Shown in pieces: positions 27,608 to 35,497 of a DNA stretch of 35,497 nt. The notes under the pieces are model-generated. The model had not been told where the DNA came from and did no database searches. It worked only from the letters and a program-made list of their open reading frames with translations. The position numbers and the translations under genes were made by a program. Source of the stretch: Actinomortierella ambigua (taxonomy: Eukaryota; Mortierellomycota; Mortierellomycetes; Mortierellales; Mortierellaceae); assembly GCA_016098155.1 (NCBI GenBank), contig JAAAJB010000367.1, positions 1 through 35,497 of the forward strand, read 5' to 3'. Numbering within the stretch: the first letter of the stretch is position 1; each line of letters opens with the position of its first letter.

Positions 27608-27797
27608 ACTGTTTTGTAGGGTAGTATTCTCTAAAGCTCACGTCGTAACACGAGATGCACTAGATGGTATTCCCACAGGATGTTGCACACTGTTTGATCG
27701 TCCCCTTTGTTTATTTGTTTATCTCATTTCCCCAAAGGCCCTGTTAGATAAAAATTCACAGGCAGGGTCATGTGCGCAATGCCATCCCATCCCACGA

Positions 27798-27804
27798 TAT
27801 AAAG
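27798..27804 (+). promoter_or_regulatory. TATA box of the second tandem F-box gene
   Basis: TATAAAG only 35 nt upstream of the ATG at 27839. Initiation about 30 nt downstream would give a very short 5' leader of about 5-15 nt. Confidence 0.55.
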
Positions 27805-27838
27805 AGATTTCTTTCGTCGCTTTCCCACCCCATTCGAC

Positions 27839-29494
27839 ATGAGTTCCCCTCCCACTACACTGACCTTTGACTCGCTTCCACCAGAGCTTATTGAATGCAT
27901 ACTACAGTATCTCTGCCAATCCGATCTCGCTGCCAGCGTGCGGGTATGTCGATCCTGGTATGATATCCTGACCCCATTCCTATGGCATTCCCTCGTCCTC
28001 CGCTCCCATTTGCAGATCGGCCGATTCATCGCCATCGAGGCTCAGGAGGCCTTTCTCCGAAACGCCATCTTTGTACGCGAGCTCTTCCTCAGCCACAATG
28101 AGCTGTATCTCTGGCTACTCCCCTCGCGTGAATCCTGTATGTTGGGCGCCAACGTGGCCGCATGCCATCAAAGCCACACCGCCAGCCTTGTCACAAACCT
28201 TCAGTCGCTGGAGCTGCACCCACCCATGGACCCAAGGCGGGAGCTGGATCAAGATATCGTGGCATTCGCTCGACAGAACCCAGGCATCCGGCGTCTGGCG
28301 ATCCACATCGCCATTAGCTCGAGTGACCTGCTGGGTCTCTTGACCTGGCACATGCTCAATCTGCAGGACCTCCATCTCGCCGCATTATGGTGCGGAGATG
28401 TCCAAAAGCTGCTCGCGTGCCTTCCTGAGGGCGTCCAGACTGTACGGCTCAGCAATGTTTCGCACACGGCGGTCCATCCATGCAGCACGCCGAGCGGTAG
28501 TGCCTCCGCCGCCACCACCACCACCACCATGAGGAGCCATCAGGAGCTCAGGTCCTTCTATATCGACGGGAGTCTTAAAGGGCAGGAGGACGAGGTCCTG
28601 GTATCTTTCTTGGAGAGCTGCAGCCAAAAGCTCCAATATGTCGAAGGTCTGGGCTCGACATTTTACCAAAACCCAAAGATCGTCGCCACCTTGAAGAAGA
28701 TTGGCTTTGCTTGGAAGGTGCTACGGGAGAACTCGCTGCTGCTCCACGATTCCGATGCCGAGATCGCCGAGGCCATCGCTCGCAGCGACCAGTGGATCCT
28801 CATCCAACAGCTCGCGCCGAGGGTGGGGCCCTTGACGGCGGAGGCGATTGTGAGGCACGGCCATCATCTGGTGACACTCGAAGTGACGGGTGGCAGGATC
28901 TCCAACGGACACACTGGCTTGGTAGGGTCGCATGTGCAGACAATTCTATGCACGGCGCCTCATCTGAAAACACTCCGGATTGACTGGATCGACTCTTCAC
29001 ATGTCCTCAACGCTACGGAGATTCTTGCCTCAGAATGGGCGACCACCTCTCTGGAGGATGTTCAACTCAAGATTCTGGTGGAGCGTGAGAATCCTTTTTT
29101 AGCACCACACATGATAGCAACAGAATCAGCAGTCATCCAATCGTCCCACAACATCCAGCGACTGGTCCTTCGACGCTTTGGCCAACAAAAGCGCATGCGG
29201 AGGCTGGTCTTGGGAGGCGTGGTCATGCCGCGTGGGTCAGCGTGGTCTGTTCCTCAATTCAGCTGTCTGGAATTGTCATTGAAGAGCGGGCTGGACGAGT
29301 TGGAGGGATTGAAGGATCTCGAGGAGCTAAACTTCCGCAGCATGTTTCACAAAGTCGGAATTCCTGAGCTCGAATGGATGGTAGAGAGCTTACCAAAGCT
29401 CCGACTACTACGTGGGATCATGGGCTCTTTCAACCCGCCTCTCTCAGAGGTCGTGGAATGGCTTGATAATAATCGGCCAGGATGGAAGACTTGA
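27839..29494 (+). CDS. F-box/LRR protein (tandem copy 2)
   Basis: Protein of 551 residues. The F-box begins at residue 12, L-P-P-E-L-I-E-C-I-L-Q-Y-L, then V-R-V-C-R-S-W-Y-D and L-T-P-F-L-W-H. Leucine-rich segments continue to a conserved G-L-D-E-L-E-G-L-K-D-L-E-E-L near the C-terminus and a final N-R-P-G-W-K-T. It is a full-length homologue of the gene just upstream, roughly half identical by eye. A short (ACC)n run near 28510 encodes a Thr stretch that the first copy lacks. The gap between the two genes is 231 bp and carries a good TATA box. Copy-number expansion and divergence of F-box/LRR genes is common in these fungi. The substrate is unknown. Confidence 0.86.
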   Translation: MSSPPTTLTFDSLPPELIECILQYLCQSDLAASVRVCRSWYDILTPFLWHSLVLRSHLQIGRFIAIEAQEAFLRNAIFVRELFLSHNELYLWLLPSRESCMLGANVAACHQSHTASLVTNLQSLELHPPMDPRRELDQDIVAFARQNPGIRRLAIHIAISSSDLLGLLTWHMLNLQDLHLAALWCGDVQKLLACLPEGVQTVRLSNVSHTAVHPCSTPSGSASAATTTTTMRSHQELRSFYIDGSLKGQEDEVLVSFLESCSQKLQYVEGLGSTFYQNPKIVATLKKIGFAWKVLRENSLLLHDSDAEIAEAIARSDQWILIQQLAPRVGPLTAEAIVRHGHHLVTLEVTGGRISNGHTGLVGSHVQTILCTAPHLKTLRIDWIDSSHVLNATEILASEWATTSLEDVQLKILVERENPFLAPHMIATESAVIQSSHNIQRLVLRRFGQQKRMRRLVLGGVVMPRGSAWSVPQFSCLELSLKSGLDELEGLKDLEELNFRSMFHKVGIPELEWMVESLPKLRLLRGIMGSFNPPLSEVVEWLDNNRPGWKT

Positions 29495-29718
29495 AACACA
29501 GAGCAATCTCTTCAGCCGGTTCACCCTGCAACTGTGCTGACAGCTACCCCCCTCCCCCCTGATAATAATGTCTATAATATATGAGGAGGATCAATCGTTC
29601 ATTACAAGTGCGTATATGAGACAGAGTTGGGCGGTGATGGTGGGGGGGAGTGGCGAGCTCGGAAATGATTTAGCAGACAAGAATCTACATTAGTGTATGT
29701 ATGTGATTTTTGCCGAGC

Positions 29719-31364
29719 TTAGACACCAAGTCGGCGTGCACTGGCACGTTGGCGTGCATCGGCTACAAGGGCCGTCCTTCGGATGGCTGCAACCGTGTGT
29801 CCTTGAGCAGCGGCCTTGCTGTACCACACTCTGGCCTCCATCATGTCTCTCTCAACATACCGACCTCTCTCGTACATCCGTCCAAGAGTGTGTTGCGCCG
29901 CTGCATATCCGCGTTCGGCCCCATGAAGGTACAGCGAAATGATGGCTGAGGTGTCAGTTCTTCCTTGCCCACTAATGTTGTCACGACTGGTCAGCCACTG
30001 TACATGAAGATTGGCATTCGGGTCTCCATGTTCAGCCGCCTCTTTATATAAGCGGAGAGCCTCCTCACTGTCCTGGTCCACCGCAAGACCTAGTTCATGC
30101 ATCGCTGCTAGGTTAAACTGTGCGTACGGGTTCTGCTGAGAGGCGCCTCGACCGTACCACTTGACCGCTTCGACATCGCTGCGTTCGACGCCTCGTCCAT
30201 GCTCGTACATCCATCCAAGGTTGTTCTGTGCAATCGCGTATCCTCTTTCCGCTGCCTTGGTGTACCACTTGACCGCCTCATAATCGTTCTGGTCGACTCC
30301 TCGTCCTTCGGCGTACATCCATGCAAGGTTGTGTTGAATCTCTACAATTCCTTGTTCTGCTGCTTTGGTGTAGGCCTTGGTCGCTTTGATCTCTCCGGGT
30401 TCGACACCCTGACCCTCTGTATACATCCATGCAAGGCTGAGCTGCGAGCTGACACTTCTTAGTCCCGCTCCACAAGTGCAAGCCTTGTTGTTCCCCTTGG
30501 GTGTGTCAGCACCGGTGCGTTCTACTCCACGTCCCTCTGCGTACATCCATGCGAGATTGTGCTGAATCACATCGTTTCCTTGCTCGGCTGCTCTGGTGTA
30601 CCACTTGGCCGCCTCGATATCATCCCTCGGGACCCCCCGCCCACAGGAGTACATCAGCCCAAGGGATAGCTGTGCATCCGCGTTTCCTTGCTCGGCTGCT
30701 CTGGTGTACCACTTGACAGACTCGATGTCATTCTGCTCGACCCCGCGTCCTTCGTCGTACATCCACCCAAGGATATTTTGTGCAAAGTCATTGCCTTGTT
30801 CCCCAGCCATCATGAACCACTTGCCAGCCTCGACATCGTTCTGCCTCACGCCCCGTCCTTGTCTGTACATCATCCCAAGGTTGCTTTGAGCTATGGCATG
30901 CCCATGCTCAGCAGCCTTGGTGAGCCATCGAACCGCCTCGACATCGCTTTGCGTGACGCCTCGGCCAAGAGAGTACCAGATCTCGAGAATGGCCTGGGCA
31001 TCCTTTTGCCCTTGCTCCGCCGCCATAGTGTACCATCGGACAGCCTCATCGTCGTCCTGTCTCACGCCGCGGCCCTCGGCATGCATCTCCGCCAGCCTGT
31101 ACTGTGCCTTGGCGTTTCCGGCGATGGCTGCTTCGCTGTACCATGGGGCGGCCATCGCGTCGCTGGCGTCGACGCCCCGGCCTTGTTCGTACATCTGACC
31201 CACACGAAGCTGTGCTACGACATGGCCCTGGCTCCCCGCCTGACGGTACCACCAGAACGAGTTTTTCTCGTTCCGATCGACGCCTCGGCCGTGATCAAAG
31301 ATCCACCCGAGAAACAGTTGTGCGTCCCGATTGCCTCGTTTGGCGGCCTTGCAGTAGTGTAAGC
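29719..31364 (-). pseudogene. Sel1-repeat half of a split kinase-Sel1 gene
   Basis: The frame is open on the minus strand through the whole interval and contains about 14 Sel1 repeats of 36-38 residues (W-Y-T-K-A-A-E-Q-G ... L-G-W-M-Y-E-x-G-R-G-V). One repeat near 30440-30500 is diverged, with Cys and Pro replacing core positions. The first repeat starts at L-H-Y-C-K-A-A-K-R-G, directly at the edge of the 530-bp element. The first in-frame ATG is only at 31194, inside repeat 2, so the domain has no natural start of its own. The kinase at 31798-32942 is in the same frame modulo 3. The simplest reading is that both were one gene, a kinase with a Sel1 solenoid as scaffold. An independently expressed Sel1 protein from 31194 cannot be excluded; it would have about 491 residues. 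Confidence 0.75.
31359..31363. repeat. GTAAG direct repeat, left of element
   Basis: GTAAG lies one base outside the left terminal inverted repeat, and the second copy is at 31899-31903, four bases outside the right one. It is a candidate target-site duplication. The pair is short and not flush with the repeats, so it is suggestive only. Confidence 0.45.
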
Positions 31365-31894
31365 CAGTGATTCGTACCGCAGTGTACCTCCGTACCGCAG
31401 GTCGCCATGGATTGGCAAGAAAACATATCCATGTACCGCATTCTGTACCGCATCACGAAGCGCCCAGCTGTCTGTGTACCGTTCGTACTGCAGGGTAAAA
31501 GGGTTGCGCCGCAATGCGACCCAGGTGAGACCAAAAAATAAAAAATAAAAGTGCCCGATTCGAACCAGTGCCATCTGGTCAAGTTTCAGTCGACTCAACA
31601 GCTCTTCCAAAATCCACAAAACTACTTTACTTTTTCCTTTTATAGCTGCGCTACGCTTGTTGGGAACCAGCTAGGTTATATGGCTATGTCAGCTAGGATA
31701 TATGGCTGTGAAATGTCTAGCGGGTGATACGTCGAGGGCGTCTGCACAATAAGCTCGTAATTACATTAAAAAAGGTACCGCTACCGTACCGAGGGTCTCA
31801 TGAATAGTTTTGCGTACCGTCAGACGTACCGCGAGACCTTGTGAGTTTTGCGTACCGTACCGCAGAGCCATTTTTAGCGCGGTACGAATCACTG
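31365..31894. mobile_element. 530-bp non-autonomous TIR element (MITE-like)
   Basis: The ends are a perfect 16-bp inverted repeat, CAGTGATTCGTACCGC at 31365-31380 and its reverse complement at 31879-31894. Inside are about eleven GTACCG hexamers on the + strand, clustered near both ends as in subterminal transposase-binding arrays, against well under one expected by chance. The middle holds a tRNA-like promoter pair and a 17-bp direct repeat (31669-31685 and 31691-31707). There is no transposase reading frame, so it would depend on a full-length element elsewhere. The CAGTG start occurs in hAT and in Tc1/mariner/pogo elements; neither an 8-bp nor a flush TA duplication is clear, so the superfamily stays open. 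It interrupts the kinase-Sel1 gene. Confidence 0.75.
31531..31616 (-). other. tRNA-like (SINE-head-like) Pol III promoter inside the element
   Basis: On the minus strand an A-box-like TGGAAGAGCTGT (31609-31598) matches 10 of 12 consensus positions. A B-box-like GGTTCGAATCG (31566-31556) matches 10 of 11. The starts are 43 bp apart, close to tRNA spacing, and T-runs suitable as a Pol III terminator follow at 31551-31531. The T-stem and acceptor stem do not pair, so it is not a functional tRNA. A tRNA-derived fragment is the likely origin (inference). Confidence 0.45.
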
Positions 31895-32942
31895 TACAGT
31901 AAGACCACATCATCATCATCATCACAACCACCATTTCCCGTGGGTGGGAATCGACCATCAACATCACCATTCCCTGTAGGTGGAAATCGGTCATCAAAAT
32001 CGCCATCGTGACCCTTGAGACTTGACCGCCGCATGTGGGCGATCTCGCCCTGGGCTGGCGTTGAGGGGTATGGCGTTCCGGGGTATTGGAGCCATTCGGT
32101 GAGACTGAAGCTCAGGGAAAGAGTGCTAATGTCGCCATCCACGGTGCTCGCATCCATCAGATCGTCATGGTCTAGCACCACCTGACTTGCATCCGGTCGC
32201 TGCTCAGGATCCTGGTGCCAGCACCGCTCCACCCACGCGCGATACAATGCCGGTGTGTTCTCGGGCAAGCGTTCGCGGTCACCGTTGTGGACGGCTAGTG
32301 CGACGAGGGCATCGCTCTCCTGGTCTTTAAACGGCCGGACGCAGTTCGCCGCCATCTCCCACATCACCATCCCGAGCGCATACACGTCCGATTTGTCCGA
32401 ATATTTTGGCTTGGTGCTGGCATACAGGAGCTCTGGTGCAATCCATCGAAGTGTCCCTGCGAGTCCTCCTCCCTTCGACTGATCAGCGGCCGATGCCGCA
32501 CTGGCCATCGAGCGGACCTTGGCCAGTCCAAAGTCGGCCAGCTTGACCTCCATGTGTTTGGTCAAGAGCACGTTGGCGCTCTTGAGGTCACGGTGGAGGA
32601 CCTTTTCCTGATGAATAAAGGCAAGGCCTCGGGCAATTTCACTCGCCAGCCGCATCTTTGTCTGCCAGTCATCGGGCGCGAGCTCTCCCTTGGCGATTGC
32701 CCTGCAAAGACTTCCCTTCTCGGCGAGCTCCATCAGGAGATAGATATGGCCATCTTCCTCGTGCGTCCTGTAGAACTGAATGATATGTCGGTGGCGGAGC
32801 CTTTGGAGGACGGCGATCTCTTTTTGGATGGTGTACTGATGAAAGTCGGACTTGTCGAGGAAGAACGTCTTGGCCGCACAAGGCTGGCTCCCCCATCGCG
32901 CTTGATGGACATGGCCAAACGTTCCTGAGCCGAGTCGGGTTC
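31798..32942 (-). CDS. Protein kinase domain (TKL-like), 5' incomplete, 3' end in transposon
   Basis: The exon starts after an acceptor TTCTAG and reads through a complete catalytic domain. Visible motifs are glycine loop G-S-G-T-F-G-H-V, A-A-K lysine, H-R-D-L-K-S-A-N, D-F-G-L-A-K and A-P-E-L-L, followed by S-D-V-Y-A-L-G-M-V-M-W-E, as in TKL-type kinases. All catalytic residues are intact. A short tandem repeat, R-F-P-P-T-G-N-G, and an Asp run follow. The frame then crosses the right inverted repeat of the element and stops at 31798, adding about 33 element-derived residues. Related fungal proteins carry Sel1 repeats after the kinase, and such a domain lies in frame beyond the element. An upstream intron 32943-33075 (GTAAGG..TTCTAG) is likely, but the first exon(s) could not be resolved. 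The gene may be a truncated kinase or a decaying copy. Confidence 0.8.
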
Positions 32943-33076
32943 CTAGAACAAGCAGAGAGTGCTAATGGGGGGAGAGGTGGGGAGGGGAAGGGGATAGAGA
33001 GATAGAATAAGGTTTGTGTCTGAAAATGCAGGCAGACTTATTTTCAGGGCTCTCCTAATTCTTAAACTCCCTTACC

Positions 33077-34462
33077 ATGACGAGAACGTTGACACGAGAC
33101 GGATGCAATGAGTTTGGGGGATGGGAGGCTGAAATGTTTTATGTCATCAGCGTGGAAATGGAGATGTGGTCATATTGCAGATTTTCTCGGACATGCTCGA
33201 CGTCACCCTCGGCAGCATCTTTTTTGACAGTAACAAGAGCAGGGGTCAAGTCTAGCGTCCCGGGTATCGAGTGTTCTTATGCGACTCCTTGTCATGCCTC
33301 TTCAACGCTGCACTTTACCCCGCGCTTGAGATTTTACAATGCAGAAGCGATCTATCTTCAAAGTTTGTCCACATGAAATATCTCACATTGGATACGCAAC
33401 GTCCTGTTCACGCACTTCTTGAACTGTATCCCAGCGATAATTTTAATAGTAGTTGAAAAAGATAGATAAAAGGGTATGAGATAGTGGACGCGGGGACAAC
33501 AGGTGCAACCGCACAACTCCTAAATGCTATTAACCAAGCTCGTGTCGAAACCCGAGGCTTCCTTTCGCCCAGTGGCCAAAAACTGCCGCATCCTAGAGCT
33601 GATAGGCACCGAGGCGCTCGAGGTTGGTTGCAGAGTACAGAACATATGGGGACGGCAGCCCCATCTGAGGTGGGGGTCATATGGAGACAACCTGCCAGTT
33701 CTCGTGCCTGGCTTGCCTCATGGACTCACCCGCAACACAGCCATGACAACAATGATGTCCATTTGTTTACTGCCTTCCTGCCCAGGAACCAGAAGCCTCG
33801 AGGGTGTTCATAGGAAAGATCGTGTGGAGAGTCATGTACGAGCAAACGCGAACCTGCCTAAGCAACTCATGGACCAACGGAGTGTAGGACTGCCTTCGGT
33901 ATCCAGGAACTTCAAAAGCCGCAAAGATAGGAAAGGTCGTATGGAGAGCTCAAATGCATGGCATGTTCGACTTCTCATGGACTCATGGAGTGTAGACATG
34001 TACTCTGAAGGGACAGGACACACCACCCAACTGGTCAAGGAGTGATGATTCAAGGATGTAGGTCAAAACTGGAAGGGAGATTTGGCATCGTCTACAACTC
34101 GCACGGCAGCTTCAGTGCAGCTGCCTCTTCCTCTGTACCTACAAGACTGACAGTGGTCGCAGCTCCCTGCTGGCAAGGCAGCATACAGGTCGTATGAAGA
34201 CAATTCACTCGACACCGTACACTCGCCACACCCAAGTACCCCGAACACTACCCCGCAATGTCCTTGGAGTGCACTTGGCTTTTGCAGAAGTCCCTTAAAC
34301 TGTTAGTCTAATGGCCCGCTTCACGGTCTCGATATTGAATTGAGCGAAAGCTCCGAGGCTGAGTTAATTCTACAGCATGTTTTCTTGACCACCGTCTCGC
34401 TGAACCACTTGGTGACTCCACAAAAATCACAAAAGAAGCCTGTAGAAGTACATTAGACATCC
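33077..34462. other. Unassigned region upstream of the kinase
   Basis: No complete gene is supported. A coding-like minus-strand segment at about 33185-33275 (T-P-A-L-V-T-V-K-K-D-A-A-E-G-D) may be an N-terminal exon of the kinase gene, but no splice arrangement keeps frame. The middle holds a decayed 120-bp repeat in an open + frame (33524-34045). The rest shows nothing recognisable. Confidence 0.4.
33771..34010 (+). repeat. Two diverged 120-bp direct repeats
   Basis: Copies start at 33771 and 33891, with shared blocks tgccttc..ccaggaac, ataggaaaG/Ggtcgt-tggagag and ctcatggac. A third, weaker copy may precede them at about 33651. The period is a multiple of three and the + frame stays open, but no family is recognised. 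Confidence 0.5.
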
Positions 34463-34468
34463 TTTATT
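34463..34468 (-). terminator. Polyadenylation signal AATAAA of the right-hand Sel1 gene
   Basis: AATAAA on the minus strand, 86 nt past the stop codon at 34555. Confidence 0.6.
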
Positions 34469-34554
34469 AAAGAAGACAGGACACGCAGAAGAAAAGATTA
34501 TATACGGCTCTTAGAGGCGGAGAGTAGAGGAAATGTGTGATGGATAGGTTCCAT

Positions 34555-35497
34555 TTATTCCTCGCGCTCTTGAAGAAACCTCAATCGTTCTTTCGAATCT
34601 GTGTGCCCTTGAGCAGTGGCCTTGCTGTACCACACAATCGCCTCCTTCGAGTCCATTACGACACCTCGACCTCTCTCAAGTGTCCGAGCAAGGTTGTGCT
34701 GAGCCGCTGCATATCCTTGGTCAGCCCCTCGACGGTACAGTGAGACAGCATCTGAGAGGTCGGTATTGCCAAGATAACAAGGGCTGGTTAACCACTCAAT
34801 GTGGAAGTGTGCATTCTCATGTCCGTTCTTCACAGCCTCGCGGAACAATCGAAGAGCCTCGTCATAGTCAGGATCCGTCTCGAACCCGAGCTCGTACGTC
34901 GTCGCAAGATCGAAGTGCGAACATGGAATGTCTTGAGCAACGCTCCGACCGTACCACAGGAGAGCCAAATGGTCATTCTGCTCTACTCCTTGGCCTAAAT
35001 CATAACACCGTCCCAAATAGCCTTGCGCCCGTGGATCCCCTTGCTCTGCTGCCTTGATGAACAAGTTGAATGCCTCGACATAATTCCGCTCCACACCTCG
35101 TCCTCCTTGGTACATCACTCCTAGCTTGACCTGTGCACAAACGTTTCCTTGATCAGCTACTTTGGTGTACCACTTGAAAGCCTCAGTGTCACTTTGTTCG
35201 ACACCACGTCCATGCTCATACATCAATCCAAGGTTGAATTGTGCTTGAGGGTACCCTTGATCAGCTGCTTTGGCGAACCACTTGACAGCCTCGGTGTCAC
35301 TCTTTCGGACACCACGTCCATGCTCGTACATCACTCCAAGGTTGACCTGTCCATGAGAGTACCCTTGGTCAGCTGCTTTGGCGTACCACTTGACAGCCCC
35401 CGTGTCACTCTGTTCGACACCACGTCCAGACTCGTACATCACTCCAAGGTTGACCTGTGCATGAGAGTACCCTTGATCAGCTGCTTTGGCGTACCAC
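34555..35497 (-). CDS. Sel1-repeat protein, C-terminal part (5' partial)
   Basis: The frame is open on the minus strand from the window edge to the stop at 34555-34557. About eight Sel1 repeats are visible, the upstream ones nearly identical to one another (K-W-Y-A-K-A-A-D-Q-G-Y ... M-Y-E-H-G-R-G-V), which indicates recent unit duplication. The C-terminal 110 residues match the protein ending at 344 on the opposite strand, including the non-Sel1 linker E-W-L-T-S-P-C-Y-L and the L-Q-E-R-E-E end. The N-terminus is beyond the window; by analogy with the gene at 29719-32942 it may carry a kinase domain, but this cannot be seen. Presumed role: a protein-protein interaction scaffold. Confidence 0.88.
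   Translation of the reverse strand, partial: WYAKAADQGYSHAQVNLGVMYESGRGVEQSDTGAVKWYAKAADQGYSHGQVNLGVMYEHGRGVRKSDTEAVKWFAKAADQGYPQAQFNLGLMYEHGRGVEQSDTEAFKWYTKVADQGNVCAQVKLGVMYQGGRGVERNYVEAFNLFIKAAEQGDPRAQGYLGRCYDLGQGVEQNDHLALLWYGRSVAQDIPCSHFDLATTYELGFETDPDYDEALRLFREAVKNGHENAHFHIEWLTSPCYLGNTDLSDAVSLYRRGADQGYAAAQHNLARTLERGRGVVMDSKEAIVWYSKATAQGHTDSKERLRFLQEREE

Noticed and set aside
30440..30500. Frameshift in one Sel1 repeat
   Set aside because: The unit aligns without gaps to its neighbours and is only diverged in sequence.
31550..31616. Functional tRNA gene
   Set aside because: Promoter boxes are present, but the T-stem and acceptor stem do not pair and no anticodon arm forms.
31365..31894. 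Element as a normal intron or introner that restores the kinase-Sel1 mRNA
   Set aside because: GT sites at the 5' end are phase 2 or weak (GTGGTC), while the only near acceptor (TGCAAG) is phase 0. No good pair within the inverted repeats keeps the frame, though RNA data could overturn this.
33077..33376. 99-codon + strand frame upstream of the kinase
   Set aside because: No domain, antisense to likely kinase 5' sequence, and no promoter or splice support.

Overview
The window looks like nuclear DNA of a filamentous fungus, most likely an early-diverging Mucoromycota of the Mortierella kind (inference). The signs are short introns of about 50-240 nt with GT..YAG ends, CT-rich leaders, TATA boxes, many simple repeats, F-box/LRR genes, Sel1-repeat genes and a kinase plus Sel1 architecture. 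There is no rRNA, no complete tRNA, no CRISPR array and no bacterial operon.

Layout. (1) 1-344: 3' end of a Sel1-repeat gene on the + strand. (2) 611-5393, minus strand: an APH-type kinase-like protein and a three-exon ankyrin protein resembling ANKRD54. (3) 6344-9942, plus strand: four genes for small secreted cysteine-rich proteins, two GPI-anchored paralogues flanking two CX3C-CX3C peptides, followed by a four-helix membrane protein with PPxY motifs (10583-11959). (4) 12413-19021, minus strand: three F-box or F-box-like proteins. (5) 19297-25564, conserved nuclear genes: a LYAR-type zinc-finger protein (-) divergent from SDE2 (+), then HOP1 (+, six exons, HORMA-PHD-winged helix), and a convergent SAM methyltransferase (-). 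(6) 25964-29494, plus strand: two tandem paralogous F-box/LRR genes. (7) 29719-about 33076, minus strand: a protein kinase domain followed by about 14 Sel1 repeats, interrupted by a 530-bp element. (8) 33077-34554: mostly unassigned DNA with a decayed 120-bp repeat. (9) 34555-end: a second Sel1 gene on the minus strand, so the two edges of the window carry the same 3' gene end in inverted orientation.

The most notable signal is the element at 31365-31894. It has perfect 16-bp terminal inverted repeats, about a dozen internal GTACCG motifs, a tRNA-like pair of Pol III boxes, and GTAAG direct repeats just outside. It sits exactly between the kinase and Sel1 parts. Removing the 540 bp between the GTAAG copies joins the two parts in frame at the normal start of a Sel1 repeat, which points to a transposon-split kinase-Sel1 gene.

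Shared roles: the F-box proteins would be SCF ubiquitin-ligase adaptors, the PPxY membrane protein a possible recruiter of a WW-domain (Rsp5-type) ligase, and SDE2 is itself activated by cleavage of a ubiquitin-like fold. HOP1 is the meiotic chromosome-axis protein and indicates that this lineage keeps a meiosis gene.
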